64,000 nt of DNA from Sulfitobacter sp. DSM 110093 (GTDB lineage Bacteria; Pseudomonadota; Alphaproteobacteria; Rhodobacterales; Rhodobacteraceae), in the NCBI RefSeq assembly GCF_022788715.1, contig NZ_CP085167.1, positions 1,671,001-1,735,000 of the forward strand, in the 5' to 3' direction. A program made the position numbers and the translations under genes. Below, one piece after another: positions 17,793 through 26,417 of this stretch; position 1 is the stretch's first letter; each line of letters opens with the position of its first letter. The notes under the pieces are model-generated. The model saw nothing but the letters and a program-made list of their open reading frames with translations, searched no databases and was not told the origin of the DNA.

Positions 17793-17882
17793 GGAGCGGT
17801 GGCCGAGTGGTCGAAGGCGCACGCCTGGAAAGTGTGTAGGCGGGAGACCGTCTCCAGGGTTCGAATCCCTGTCGCTCCGCCA
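17793..17882 (+). tRNA. tRNA-Ser (anticodon GGA)
   Basis: The gene starts GGAGCGGTGGCCGAGTGG and ends CGCTCCG with an encoded CCA. The anticodon loop CTGGAAA gives GGA, the variable arm is long as in class II tRNAs, and GGTTCGAATCC forms the T arm. The acceptor arms GGAGCGG and CGCTCC pair. It reads UCC/UCU serine codons. Confidence 0.97.
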
Positions 17883-17938
17883 TTTACCTTTTTAAGGTGA
17901 GACACGACGCTGCCCAGTTCGGCAAGCCGTCTAGATCA

Positions 17939-17975
17939 AGAAAAAGCCCGGCACCTTTCGGTCCGGGCTTTTCCT
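17939..17975. terminator. Bidirectional terminator between tRNA-Ser and a convergent small gene
   Basis: AAAAGCCCGG (17942-17951) pairs with CCGGGCTTTT (17963-17972), with A and T runs on both flanks, so it can end transcription from either strand. Confidence 0.75.
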
Positions 17976-17991
17976 GTTTTACGCCAAACTA

Positions 17992-18282
17992 TCAGCGCGA
18001 GTCGTTGCCGGGGCCGTAGCCGCCATAGGCAAAGCCTTCGCCCAAGCTGCTTTGCGGACCACTGGTCGAGAATGTGGCGACCGGGTGGTTGTGGTCACCA
18101 AAGGTGTCGAGCCGCAGGTCAGCAGCGCGGTTATTGGGGCGGGTGTCGCTTGCGCCTTCGGCATAGATGACATCCGCTGTCACAGAGGTATCCAGCCGCA
18201 GATCTTCGTAGCGCGTTGACTGGCCAGCAAAGCTTGCTGTTGCTATCAAAGTGGCGGCGGCTGTTGCGATAAAGAGTTTCAT
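17992..18282 (-). CDS. Small secreted protein with a DLRLDT repeat
   Basis: This 96-residue product has a clear signal peptide (MKLFIATAAATLIATASFAG) and a mature part of about 76 residues. Two related segments, YEDLRLDTSV and AADLRLDTFG, share DLRLDT with about 30 residues between them. I do not recognise a family. The in-frame opening extends upstream, but the ATG at 18282 sits at the signal peptide and has AAAGGACCC just before it. Export to the periplasm or beyond is the only supported prediction. Confidence 0.65.
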   Translation of the reverse strand: MKLFIATAAATLIATASFAGQSTRYEDLRLDTSVTADVIYAEGASDTRPNNRAADLRLDTFGDHNHPVATFSTSGPQSSLGEGFAYGGYGPGNDSR

Positions 18283-18475
18283 TTTGGGTCCTTTCAAGGT
18301 TGTGGAAAGGGCATCGGCTTTCGCGCTCTGGGAGGAAGCGGGGAGGTCGGGAGGCCCGTTCGATACAATGATATTAAAGCGTTGCGATGGCCGGTTACAA
18401 AGCAACTCAGATCACCGGTCTGTGTCGCAGCGAGACTGGGCGCGATTGGATCGTAACACTGCGGTCGGATATGGT

Positions 18476-18501
18476 AATAATTTGATATTGCTCAAATTAT
18501 T
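18476..18501. repeat. Perfect 10-bp inverted repeat in a gene-free stretch
   Basis: AATAATTTGA (18476-18485) and TCAAATTATT (18492-18501) are exact reverse complements across TATTGC. The repeat lies about 195 bp upstream of the small secreted-protein gene in an otherwise GC-rich stretch (18283-18715) where no gene is evident. It could be an operator for a regulator; no T-run supports a terminator. Confidence 0.5.
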
Positions 18502-18655
18502 CAAGACCCGCGCCCCAAAAGAACCCCTCAAAATCCCGTCGAATTGACGCGCCAACCTTTGTTACAACGCTGTCTCAGTATGGTGATCAATCTGGCCGCA
18601 CGAACTGCTCCTCTGCGCGTGTAAATTGTTACAAACTGAACCTATGATTTAGGCA

Positions 18656-18694
18656 CAAAAAAAGCCCGAGATGGATAATCTCCATCCCGGGCTT
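18656..18694 (-). terminator. Terminator of the L,D-transpeptidase gene
   Basis: On the minus strand AAGCCCGGGATGGAG pairs with CTCCATC-like bases and TCGGGCTT, followed by TTTTTTT. It lies 22 bp past the stop codon at 18716. Confidence 0.75.
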
Positions 18695-18715
18695 CGGTTT
18701 TTACCTGATGCTCCG

Positions 18716-19312
18716 TCAGGTCAGTGGTTCGTAAAGCACCACGCGGGTATTCATCGGCACGCGGTCATAAAGCTCCGCCATTTGATCGTTTACCAAACGC
18801 GCACAGCCGTTCGAAACACGCTTGCCCAAGGTGCTGGGATCGTTGGTGCCGTGGATGCGTAGAAACGTATCCCCACGTCCTTCCGTGAAGAGGTACAGCC
18901 CGCGCGAGCCAAGCGGGTTGTCCACGCCGCCTTCCATACCATCGGAATATTTAGCGTATTTGTCGGGTTCACGGTCAATCATATCTGGGGTGGGAGTCCA
19001 GCTTGGCCATTCCTTTTTGGCGCCCACGTAGAACTCACCGGATTCGTACAGACCCGGACGTCCAACGCCCACGGCATAACGCCACGCCATATTGTCAGGG
19101 AGCGTCCAGTAGAGTGCGAAACTGTCGGGATCGACGTGAATTTCATAGGGCGGCGCGCCTGCGGCAATCGGCACCATGCGCGGCATCATGTCTGGCGGCA
19201 CATCATAGGTCGGCAGTTCTTGGGGCGGCTGCGCAAGCGCCGGTGTCGCAAGGGCTGCGCCAAGCGCTGCGCCGCTGGCGGCCACGCTGGTAATGAAATG
19301 TCGTCTTCTCAT
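18716..19312 (-). CDS. L,D-transpeptidase (YkuD domain), Tat-exported
   Basis: This 198-residue protein begins MRRRHFITS followed by a hydrophobic stretch and ALAQPP, a twin-arginine-like signal. The catalytic YkuD motif is complete: HGTNDPSTLG (His154) and then VSNGCARL (Cys170). Such enzymes form 3-3 cross-links in peptidoglycan or attach proteins to it in the periplasm. The length is that of single-domain ErfK/YbiS/YcfS/YnhG relatives. A terminator follows. Confidence 0.9.
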   Translation of the reverse strand: MRRRHFITSVAASGAALGAALATPALAQPPQELPTYDVPPDMMPRMVPIAAGAPPYEIHVDPDSFALYWTLPDNMAWRYAVGVGRPGLYESGEFYVGAKKEWPSWTPTPDMIDREPDKYAKYSDGMEGGVDNPLGSRGLYLFTEGRGDTFLRIHGTNDPSTLGKRVSNGCARLVNDQMAELYDRVPMNTRVVLYEPLT

Positions 19313-19431
19313 TGTGTCGTTCCCCTATTCTTCAATCTCGTGTTGAGAAACAAACCCCCTTCGGACGGCGTCGTTCCAAGAAGAGCGAAGGATCACGAAC
19401 TGTTGTAACTTTTCTGCCGCCAATCAGCGCG

Positions 19432-21069
19432 TCATTTCATTAACCGTTGAACGAAGCCCTCGGCCCAACGATCAGCGGATTGGCCAAAGCAATCATGAAG
19501 CGAATCCACTGCCGTTACACTGCCAAGTGCCAAGCGCCCGAGCAAGCACAGGCCGGGCACGGGGCTTCCGTTCCGGTCGCACACAGTGCCGTCAGACCCA
19601 ACCGCCGCAGCCAGATCGTCGGAAATCGGAGCGACCAAGCCCTTCGAAATGAGATCGGGCAGGGGGGGCACGTTGATGTTGTGCAAATTAGGCGTGGGCA
19701 GCACCGCGTCTATGATCACAGAGACCTCACTGTGCTCGCCCTCCGCTTTCAGGGTCCAGCCCTGCGCTGTTTCGGCAATCTCTGGGTTCGCGGAAAAAGA
19801 CAGGTCCACCCGGCCCGCGTCGATCAGGGCCAAGAGTTCACGGGCCGAAGATAGGGGCGGGCCGTAGGAATACCGCTTTAGCCCCTCGTCGAAAGCAATC
19901 AGAACGTTGGCCGTCTCGGGTGCTATTTGCCGTGGGTTGAAGCCGGAGCGCCATGCGTCCTGCCACTTACGCCAGACTTGGCCTAGCGCATAACCGATGG
20001 TTGGCGCGGTTTGACCAGAGGCCAGTTCAATCCCGTGGCGGAGAGCCTCCATCGGGTTTTGACGGTCCTGAGAGCCGGGGGCAGACCATTCGGCCGCGAG
20101 CCATTTCAAAACCTCAGCTTTGGTCACATCTTGGGCCATAAGAATGCGTGTCACCACGGGCGCCAAGGCGGCGGAGATGAGAGAGGATGCTGTCTGCGGG
20201 GTAGCCCTGACCGCTGCGGAGACAGCTTGCGCAAAATCTTTGGTCTCGCTCCGCAGTGGCTCAAAAAGCGCGTCTAGTGTTTCATCTCGTGGTTTGGGAA
20301 AGGGGGGCTGGCCGTTTAACGAGAAGGGCAGAATGCAGTCAGGCTCCCGGGCCGATGCATGATACCCCACCGTGTCGAAGTGACCGCCCTGCGCAACGGT
20401 GAGGCTGCGTAAAACGTCAAAGGTCGATAGCCCCAGCCCGCGAATGGCCACCCGTTTGCCCGACCACTCTGTTGCGCGCTTATGCAGTTCTGCCGCAGGA
20501 TAGGCCTGCGCGAGCTCGCCCTCCGTCTGTGCGGCATGACGTTGCCACTTCGCCCATTGGTCATCCGGCTCTACCGAAGGTTGGCCAAGGGTAAGAAGCA
20601 CTTCATCGTATAGCGCAGGCGCGCAGTTCTCTAAATGAATGCGCCAGTTGCGTTCCTCTTGCGTCAGCCGCTTAACATGGGCGCGGACCAACGTGAGCTT
20701 TGCATCGGTTTTTGTGAAACCTTGCCTGAAAAGATCAACACGCCGCGCTTCCAGATAGCGGCCCATATCGGCCCGGGACGGAAATTCGTCGGGGTTTATC
20801 GGGGGCACTTGCCAGTCAGCAAAACTGCCAACAAGCGATCCCTGCGGCGGTCGAATGGCGATGTCGCGGTAGGGTAGGTTGAGCAGGCAATACTCTGGCT
20901 CGGACGGCGCGAAATTTGGTCCTGCGCCGGGGAAGGGACTGGGCTCATAAATATCGATCTGGATGCGGTGAGTGGTTCCCTCTAGCCGCTGAGAGAGGGC
21001 CTCCAACGCACCAAGTCCGCGTGGGCCGAAGCCTATTATGGCAATCCTTCCAGTCGCATCTGCACGCAT
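19432..21069 (-). CDS. FAD/NAD(P)-binding protein (NAD_binding_9-like)
   Basis: This protein of about 545 residues starts with a Rossmann dinucleotide-binding motif, IAIIGFGPRGLGALE, then YEPSPFPGAGPNFAPSEPEYCLLN, RVAIRGLGLSTFDVL and a C-terminal CLLGRLALGSVTAVD. These features fit the FAD-NAD(P)-binding family often annotated as a hydroxyacylglutathione hydrolase-like or lysine monooxygenase-like oxidoreductase; the reaction is unknown. The open frame begins at 21150, but the ATG at 21069 is next to the nucleotide-binding motif and is preferred. It is separated from the upstream DUF882 gene by a terminator, so it likely has its own promoter. Confidence 0.75.
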   Translation of the reverse strand: MRADATGRIAIIGFGPRGLGALEALSQRLEGTTHRIQIDIYEPSPFPGAGPNFAPSEPEYCLLNLPYRDIAIRPPQGSLVGSFADWQVPPINPDEFPSRADMGRYLEARRVDLFRQGFTKTDAKLTLVRAHVKRLTQEERNWRIHLENCAPALYDEVLLTLGQPSVEPDDQWAKWQRHAAQTEGELAQAYPAAELHKRATEWSGKRVAIRGLGLSTFDVLRSLTVAQGGHFDTVGYHASAREPDCILPFSLNGQPPFPKPRDETLDALFEPLRSETKDFAQAVSAAVRATPQTASSLISAALAPVVTRILMAQDVTKAEVLKWLAAEWSAPGSQDRQNPMEALRHGIELASGQTAPTIGYALGQVWRKWQDAWRSGFNPRQIAPETANVLIAFDEGLKRYSYGPPLSSARELLALIDAGRVDLSFSANPEIAETAQGWTLKAEGEHSEVSVIIDAVLPTPNLHNINVPPLPDLISKGLVAPISDDLAAAVGSDGTVCDRNGSPVPGLCLLGRLALGSVTAVDSLHDCFGQSADRWAEGFVQRLMK

Positions 21070-21139
21070 ATCTGTTTCCACTCTATTCCCGCGCGACCGT
21101 AAACGCAGGCCAGTGGCGGGGAAAGACCACAGGAACAAC

Positions 21140-21161
21140 AAAAAAGGCACCCGAAGGCGCC
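21140..21161 (-). terminator. Terminator of the DUF882 gene
   Basis: On the minus strand GGCGCC-TTCG-GGTGCC forms a UUCG-capped stem followed by TTTTTT. It lies 36 bp after the DUF882 stop. Confidence 0.75.
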
Positions 21162-21197
21162 CTAATTAAATCAGTCGTCTGGCAACCGGTGCTGCGA

Positions 21198-21767
21198 TCA
21201 GCCGCCCCAGCTCCGGACCGCGCCACAATCCATATGGGTAAAGTTGGAACCGGAATAGCGCCCAACACCGCCACCGCTGCAAGCAATCGCGGCACGGGCA
21301 ACCTGATGCACGGAACGCGATGCAAGACGCAGATCAGCGGCCTGACCTTTGAGGTGCAGCGAATTCTTGGCCACACCGCTAGAGCGGGAGCGCAGCATAG
21401 CGTTCGTCTTGGGGCTGCGGTAGCCGGACAAAAGCATATAAGGCTCGTTCACATCCAACAGGTTATGCGACGCGGCCATGATGTCCACGGTGCGCAGGTC
21501 CATGTTGATGACGTCATCTGTCCGCCAGTCGCGCATGAAATGGTTGATCTCGGCAAAAGCGTCTTTGATATAGTGACCTTCGATCCAATAGATCATATCC
21601 AGTCGCTCACCCGTGCGGCCGGAGTACATACGGATGCGGCGGATATCGCCAGCGCCACGCAAAAAACCTGCCGCGTTGGAGAAGGTGGGGGCTGCTGCAA
21701 CAGTGGTTGCTGCGAATGCACCCAAAAGGGCGCGTCGGGTCATCCCCGAGGAGCTTTTGCCTGTCAT
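21198..21767 (-). CDS. DUF882 (YcbK-like) periplasmic peptidase-like protein
   Basis: This 189-residue protein has a Tat-type signal (MTRRALLGAFAATT). The M15-like metallopeptidase pattern SLHLKGQAADLRL and the late FTHMDCG give the His/Asp/His set expected for a zinc site. DUF882/YcbK proteins resemble D,D-carboxypeptidases acting on peptidoglycan peptides. It is divergent from a large L,D-transpeptidase gene, and another L,D-transpeptidase lies about 2 kb away, which supports a cell-wall role. The start could be MTGKSSSGM at 21767 or the internal Met nine residues later. Confidence 0.85.
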   Translation of the reverse strand: MTGKSSSGMTRRALLGAFAATTVAAAPTFSNAAGFLRGAGDIRRIRMYSGRTGERLDMIYWIEGHYIKDAFAEINHFMRDWRTDDVINMDLRTVDIMAASHNLLDVNEPYMLLSGYRSPKTNAMLRSRSSGVAKNSLHLKGQAADLRLASRSVHQVARAAIACSGGGVGRYSGSNFTHMDCGAVRSWGG

Positions 21768-22098
21768 GTGTCTCTGTCCCGTTGTCTGCCTAAGTTACCC
21801 AAGATGTTACATGGGCCATTCATCTCATCCCCAGATGCAACATTGTTATTGCATAGGGGGAAAATCTGACCAAGGCCTGAATCGGAAAGGTTCCCGAGCG
21901 CATCAAATTTAGGCAATTTTTTGCGCAAAGTGATTAAAACCTCCAACGTTTACAGGGAAAAGCGATGCGCGATACGCACATTCGGGAACCTGATTTTCGG
22001 ATGAACGGAAATTTGAATGGACTTGCGCACGTTAATATTGGCAAACCAAACAGAGATTAAAGTCGCTTGGCGGCAGCGGTATATTAACGGGGAACAAC
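21768..22098. other. Divergent intergenic region between two cell-wall genes
   Basis: This 331-bp stretch is AT-richer than its neighbours and lies between the DUF882 gene (-) and the large L,D-transpeptidase gene (+). It must hold both promoters. TATATT at 22080-22085 is a possible -10 for the plus-strand gene but lacks a good -35. No open frame or RNA gene is supported. Confidence 0.5.
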
Positions 22099-23715
22099 AT
22101 GGCATTCAGCGCGACTTTTTCACGGCATCTGCCCAATCTATTTGGGGGGTTGGCCCTAATGATCGCGGCGCTGGTTATGGCGGCGCCCGTGGGGGCACAG
22201 GTCACTGCATTTAGACAAGCGGTCGCCGAAGCCGCAGCCCAAGACGATGACATCGCAGCCTTTTACCGTGAGAATGATTATACCGCGATTTGGACAGGCG
22301 CCGATGACACGCATCGCGCCCGCCGTTCTGAATTGCTTCGCGCGATCTCTGTCGCCGATGGCCACGGGCTGCCCGTCACCCGCTATAACCCCGACGCCAT
22401 CTTGGAAATGCTGCGCGATGCACAATCCCCGCGCGACCGTGGTTTCGCCGAGGTAGAGATGAGCCGCGTGTTCCTGCGCTATGCGCGTGACGTGCAAACC
22501 GGCGTATTGATCCCCAAGCGCATAATCAGCCAGATCGTGCGCGAAATCCCCTATCGTGACCGCAAGACCTATCTGCAAGATCTTCCGAAAGCTTCTCCTG
22601 CCGCTTTCTTTCGCGCACTGCCCCCCCGCAGCCTTGAGTATAACGCGTTGCTCAAAGAAAAAATTGTGATGGAAAAACTGTTGTCGCAGGGTGGTTGGGG
22701 GCCAGCCGTGCCCGCAGGAAAGCTTGAGCCGGGCGATACAGGCAACGATGTCATTGCACTGCGCAATCGTTTGATCGCGATGGGCTACCTGAAACGTTCC
22801 AATGCCGTGGGCTATGACGCCACCCTCACCGATGCCGTCCGCCAATTCCAAGAAGCGCATGGGCTGAACACCGATGGTGTGGCCGGTGCTGCGACGATGA
22901 AGCAGATCAACATCGGCGTAGAACAACGGCTCCAGTCGGTCATGGTCGCGTTGGAACGGGAGCGTTGGTTCAACACGGATCGGGGCAAACGTCACGTCCT
23001 TGTCAACATCCCTGACTTTTCGGCAAAGATCATCGACGATGGGAAAACCACGTTCCAGACCCGCTCTGTCGTTGGTGCCGCGCGCGAAGACCGCCCGACG
23101 CCCGAATTCTCAGACGTGATGGAGCATATGGTCGTGAACCCAAGCTGGTATGTACCGCGTTCGATCGTCACCGGTGAATATCTGCCACAGCTCAAGCGCA
23201 ACCCCTACGCAGTCGGCCATATCGAAATCACAGACAGCCGGGGCCGCAAGGTGAACCGGGGCGCGGTCAACTTTAACAGATACACCGCGCGGACTTTCCC
23301 CTTTGCCATGCGTCAGCCGCCCAGCAACACCAATGCTTTGGGACTGGTGAAGTTCATGTTCCCGAACAAATACAACATCTACCTGCATGACACCCCCGCC
23401 AAGAGCCTGTTTGACCGCGACGTTCGCGCCTTCAGCCATGGCTGTGTCCGTTTGGCCGAACCGTTTGAATTTGCCTATGCGTTGATGGCTCCGCAGTCTG
23501 TGGATCCCGAAGGCGAGTTCCAAGCCATTCTGCGCAGTGGCCGCGAGACCCGCATCGTGCTGGAGCAGCAGGTTCCCGTGCATCTGATCTACCGCACCGC
23601 CGTGACCAACGCCCGTGGCCACACCGAATACCGCGATGACGTTTATGGCCGAGATGCGCTGATCTGGAAGGCACTTGCCAAGGCGGGGGTAGCCTTGCGC
23701 GGCGTTCAGGGGTAA
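22099..23715 (+). CDS. Murein L,D-transpeptidase, YcbB/LdtD-like
   Basis: This 538-residue protein has an N-terminal hydrophobic signal (LALMIAALVMAAPVGAQV), a helical scaffold domain, a peptidoglycan-binding domain near 215-275 (LEPGDTGNDVIALRNRLIAMG) and a YkuD catalytic domain with FSHGCVRLAEP (Cys449). This is the YcbB/LdtD layout, which forms 3-3 cross-links in the periplasm. The ATG at 22099 follows GGGGAACAAC. An earlier in-frame extension is not seen. Confidence 0.9.
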   Translation: MAFSATFSRHLPNLFGGLALMIAALVMAAPVGAQVTAFRQAVAEAAAQDDDIAAFYRENDYTAIWTGADDTHRARRSELLRAISVADGHGLPVTRYNPDAILEMLRDAQSPRDRGFAEVEMSRVFLRYARDVQTGVLIPKRIISQIVREIPYRDRKTYLQDLPKASPAAFFRALPPRSLEYNALLKEKIVMEKLLSQGGWGPAVPAGKLEPGDTGNDVIALRNRLIAMGYLKRSNAVGYDATLTDAVRQFQEAHGLNTDGVAGAATMKQINIGVEQRLQSVMVALERERWFNTDRGKRHVLVNIPDFSAKIIDDGKTTFQTRSVVGAAREDRPTPEFSDVMEHMVVNPSWYVPRSIVTGEYLPQLKRNPYAVGHIEITDSRGRKVNRGAVNFNRYTARTFPFAMRQPPSNTNALGLVKFMFPNKYNIYLHDTPAKSLFDRDVRAFSHGCVRLAEPFEFAYALMAPQSVDPEGEFQAILRSGRETRIVLEQQVPVHLIYRTAVTNARGHTEYRDDVYGRDALIWKALAKAGVALRGVQG

Positions 23716-23748
23716 CTCTCGGGCGCGCAATAAGTAAGGGCCGCCCAG

Positions 23749-24840
23749 ATGACCTATAGTGTTCAGCAAATCGCCAAAGCCGTCGGCGCCACCGCCGAGG
23801 GCGACATCGAACTAAAGGTCAGCGGCGTGGCCGAACCGGCCAGCGCCAAACAGGGTGAGATGGCGCTGGCGATGGACCCGCGCTATGCCAGCAGCCTTTC
23901 TGAGGGTGCCGCCGAGGTGGCAATGCTTTGGGAGGGCGCGGATTGGCGGGCTCTGGGTCTCAAGGCGGCAATCTTGCCGAACCGCCCGCGCTATGCGCTT
24001 TCCGGTGTGACGCGCATGCTCGACAAGGGGCAGGGCTTTGCCCCCGGTATTCATCCTTCGGCGGTGATCGACCCCGATGCGGTGCTCGGCGATGATGTCT
24101 CTATCGGGCCTTTGGCAGTCATCTCGGCTGGGGCGCGGATCGGCGCGGGCAGCGTGATCGGGCCGCTTTGTTTCGTGGGTGTGGATGCGACATTGGGCGA
24201 GGGCTCTTTCCTCCGCGAACACGTCAGCATCGGCGCGCGGGTCACCATTGGGCCGCGCTTCATCGCGCAGTCGGGTGTGCGCTTGGGCGGGGATGGGTTT
24301 TCTTTTGTCACGGCAGAGTTGTCCACCGTCGAAAAAGCCCGGCAAACGCTGGGCGATCAAGGCGATGCCGCGCCGCAGCCTTGGACACGCATCCATTCAC
24401 TCGGCGCTGTGACCATCGGCGCGGATGTTGAGATGGGCATGGGCTCCACCATCGACAACGGCACCATCCGTGACACGCAGGTGGGCGACGGTACGAAAAT
24501 CGACAACCTCGTGCACATTGGCCACAACGCGGTGATCGGCAAAAACTGTTTGCTCTGCGGGCAGGCCGGCGTCGGCGGTTCGACCCGCGTTGGCGACAAT
24601 GTCGTGCTCGGCGGGCAGGTTGGTCTGGCCGATAATATCACCATCGGTGACCGGGTGATCGCGGGCGGCGGGACGATTGTGTTGTCCAACGTGCCCGAGG
24701 GCCGAACCATGTTGGGATACCCCGCCACGCAGATGAGCAAGCAAACCGAAATCTACAAAGCACTGCGTCGCTTGCCCAAGCTGCTGCGTGATGTCGCGGC
24801 TTTGCAAAAGGTGGTTTCCAAAACCGACAAGGCTGACTAA
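23749..24840 (+). CDS. lpxD: UDP-3-O-(3-hydroxyacyl)glucosamine N-acyltransferase
   Basis: This 363-residue protein has an N-terminal LpxD uridine-binding domain and a long left-handed beta-helix of hexapeptide repeats (IGPLAVISAGARIGAGSVIG and many more). The block NLVHIGHNAVIGKNCLLCGQ carries the likely catalytic histidine. LpxD adds the N-linked 3-hydroxyacyl chain from acyl-ACP during lipid A synthesis in the cytoplasm. It is followed by an acyl carrier protein and a ketoacyl synthase rather than by the common fabZ-lpxA. Confidence 0.93.
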   Translation: MTYSVQQIAKAVGATAEGDIELKVSGVAEPASAKQGEMALAMDPRYASSLSEGAAEVAMLWEGADWRALGLKAAILPNRPRYALSGVTRMLDKGQGFAPGIHPSAVIDPDAVLGDDVSIGPLAVISAGARIGAGSVIGPLCFVGVDATLGEGSFLREHVSIGARVTIGPRFIAQSGVRLGGDGFSFVTAELSTVEKARQTLGDQGDAAPQPWTRIHSLGAVTIGADVEMGMGSTIDNGTIRDTQVGDGTKIDNLVHIGHNAVIGKNCLLCGQAGVGGSTRVGDNVVLGGQVGLADNITIGDRVIAGGGTIVLSNVPEGRTMLGYPATQMSKQTEIYKALRRLPKLLRDVAALQKVVSKTDKAD

Positions 24841-24872
24841 ACCTGCCCCGGACATTGTTGAGGGACGCAGCC

Positions 24873-25130
24873 ATGAGCACTCAGGATCAGGTCATTACCA
24901 TCCTCGCCGAACAGGCCATGATTGAGCCGGAGGATGTCACGCTCGACAGCACGCTGGAAGATCTGGGCATCGATAGCATGGGGGTCGTCGAATGCATCTT
25001 CGCCATAGAAGAAACATTCGACATCAACGTGCCTTTCAATGCCAACAGCCCAAGCGAAAGCGATTTCGACATCTCGGCAGTGCGAAGTATCGTTGCCGGG
25101 GTGGAACGGCTGAAGGCCGAACAGAGCTAA
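24873..25130 (+). CDS. Acyl carrier protein
   Basis: This 85-residue acidic helical protein has the phosphopantetheine site LGIDSMGVVE (Ser35). The sequence differs from a housekeeping AcpP, with a longer loop FNANSPSESDFD. It sits 32 bp after lpxD and 4 bp before a ketoacyl synthase, so all three probably form an operon. It may be a dedicated carrier for a special acyl chain such as a lipid A fatty acid; that is inference. The start at 24873 is favoured over 24855 because MSTQDQV begins helix 1. Confidence 0.88.
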   Translation: MSTQDQVITILAEQAMIEPEDVTLDSTLEDLGIDSMGVVECIFAIEETFDINVPFNANSPSESDFDISAVRSIVAGVERLKAEQS

Positions 25131-25134
25131 GCAC

Positions 25135-26343
25135 ATGAAAAGAGTTGTCATCACCGGTGCTGGCACGATCAACGCTCTGGGCTTGTCGGTGCCAGAGACG
25201 CTCGCCGCGATGCGCGAAGGTAAATGCGGCATTGGCCCGCTTGAGTTCCGCGATGTGGAGCGGCTGGCCATCCGCATTGGCGGGCAGGTGCGCGGGTTCG
25301 AGGCCGAAGGCCGCTACAACCGCCAGCAGATCGCGCTTTACGATCGGTTCACGCAATTTACCCTCACCGCCGCCCGCGAAGCGATTGAGCAGTCGGGGCT
25401 GACCTTTACCGATGAGTTGGCCGCCCGTGCCGGGGTGGTGCTGGGCACGGCGGGCGGTGGCGTGTCCACGTGGGACGACAACTACCGCGCGGTCTATGAA
25501 GAGGGCAAAAACCGAGTGCATCCCTTTGTGGTGCCCAAGCTGATGAACAATGCCGCCGCCAGTCATGTCAGCATGGAATGGAACCTGCGCGGCCCGTCCT
25601 TCACCGTCTCGACCGCCTGCGCGTCGTCCAATCACGCCATGGCGCAGGCTTTTGCCATGGTGCGCTCCGGCATGAGCCCGGTGATGGTGACGGGCGGATC
25701 GGAATCGATGCTCTGCTTTGGTGGGGTGAAGGCGTGGGAAGGGCTGCGCGTGATGAGCCGCGACGCCTGCCGCCCGTTTTCGGCCAATCGCAACGGGATG
25801 GTGCAGGGCGAGGGCGCAGGGGTCTTTGTCTTTGAAGACTATGACCACGCGCGGGCACGGGGGGCCGAAATTCTTTGCGAGGTTGCAGGTTTCGCCATGA
25901 CGTCGGATGCCAGCGACATCGTCATGCCATCCAAAGCCGGGGCCGCGCGGGCGATGCAGGGGGCGCTGGCCGATGCGGGGATCAACCGCGAAGAGGTCGG
26001 CTATATCAACGCCCATGGCACCGGGACTGCCGCGAACGATAAGACCGAATGTGCGGCGGTCGCGGATGTGTTTGGCACTCACGCGGATCAGTTAATGATC
26101 TCATCCACCAAATCGATGCACGGCCATGTGATCGGCGGCACCGGCGCGGTTGAGCTTTTGGCCTGTATAATGGCACTGCGGGACGGGGTGATCGCCCCCA
26201 CCATCGGCTATGAAGAACCCGACCCGGAGTGTGCCCTAGACGTGGTGCCGAATGAGGCGCGGGAGGCGCAGGTCGATGTGGCGCTCAGCAATGCCTTCGC
26301 CTTTGGCGGGATGAATGCCGTTTTGGCGCTGCGCCGCACCTGA
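25135..26343 (+). CDS. Beta-ketoacyl-ACP synthase (FabF-like)
   Basis: This 402-residue thiolase-fold condensing enzyme has the active-site cysteine in VSTACASSNHAMAQAF (Cys162) and histidines in NAHGTGTAANDKTE and KSMHGHVIGGTGA. It extends acyl-ACP by two carbons from malonyl-ACP. It has no N-terminal membrane region. It starts four bases after the ACP stop, which strongly suggests a carrier-synthase pair working together, probably on a specialised fatty acid; lpxD upstream points to lipid A. It could also be a second FabF or FabB used in general synthesis. Confidence 0.88.
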   Translation: MKRVVITGAGTINALGLSVPETLAAMREGKCGIGPLEFRDVERLAIRIGGQVRGFEAEGRYNRQQIALYDRFTQFTLTAAREAIEQSGLTFTDELAARAGVVLGTAGGGVSTWDDNYRAVYEEGKNRVHPFVVPKLMNNAAASHVSMEWNLRGPSFTVSTACASSNHAMAQAFAMVRSGMSPVMVTGGSESMLCFGGVKAWEGLRVMSRDACRPFSANRNGMVQGEGAGVFVFEDYDHARARGAEILCEVAGFAMTSDASDIVMPSKAGAARAMQGALADAGINREEVGYINAHGTGTAANDKTECAAVADVFGTHADQLMISSTKSMHGHVIGGTGAVELLACIMALRDGVIAPTIGYEEPDPECALDVVPNEAREAQVDVALSNAFAFGGMNAVLALRRT

Positions 26344-26362
26344 TCCATACTAGCGCCGGACG

Positions 26363-26392
26363 AAAAATGCCGCCCCCATCAGGGAGCGGCAT
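26363..26392 (-). terminator. Terminator of the ialB-like gene
   Basis: ATGCCGC (26367-26373) pairs with GCGGCAT (26386-26392). On the minus strand it is followed by TTTTT. It lies between the convergent ketoacyl-synthase and IalB genes. Confidence 0.7.
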
Positions 26393-26417
26393 CAAAATTC
26401 GTGAATTTAGGCAGGTC

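Noticed and set aside
17699..17905. 68-codon minus-strand ORF over tRNA-Ser
   Set aside because: It lies across a confident tRNA and a terminator-flanked gap.
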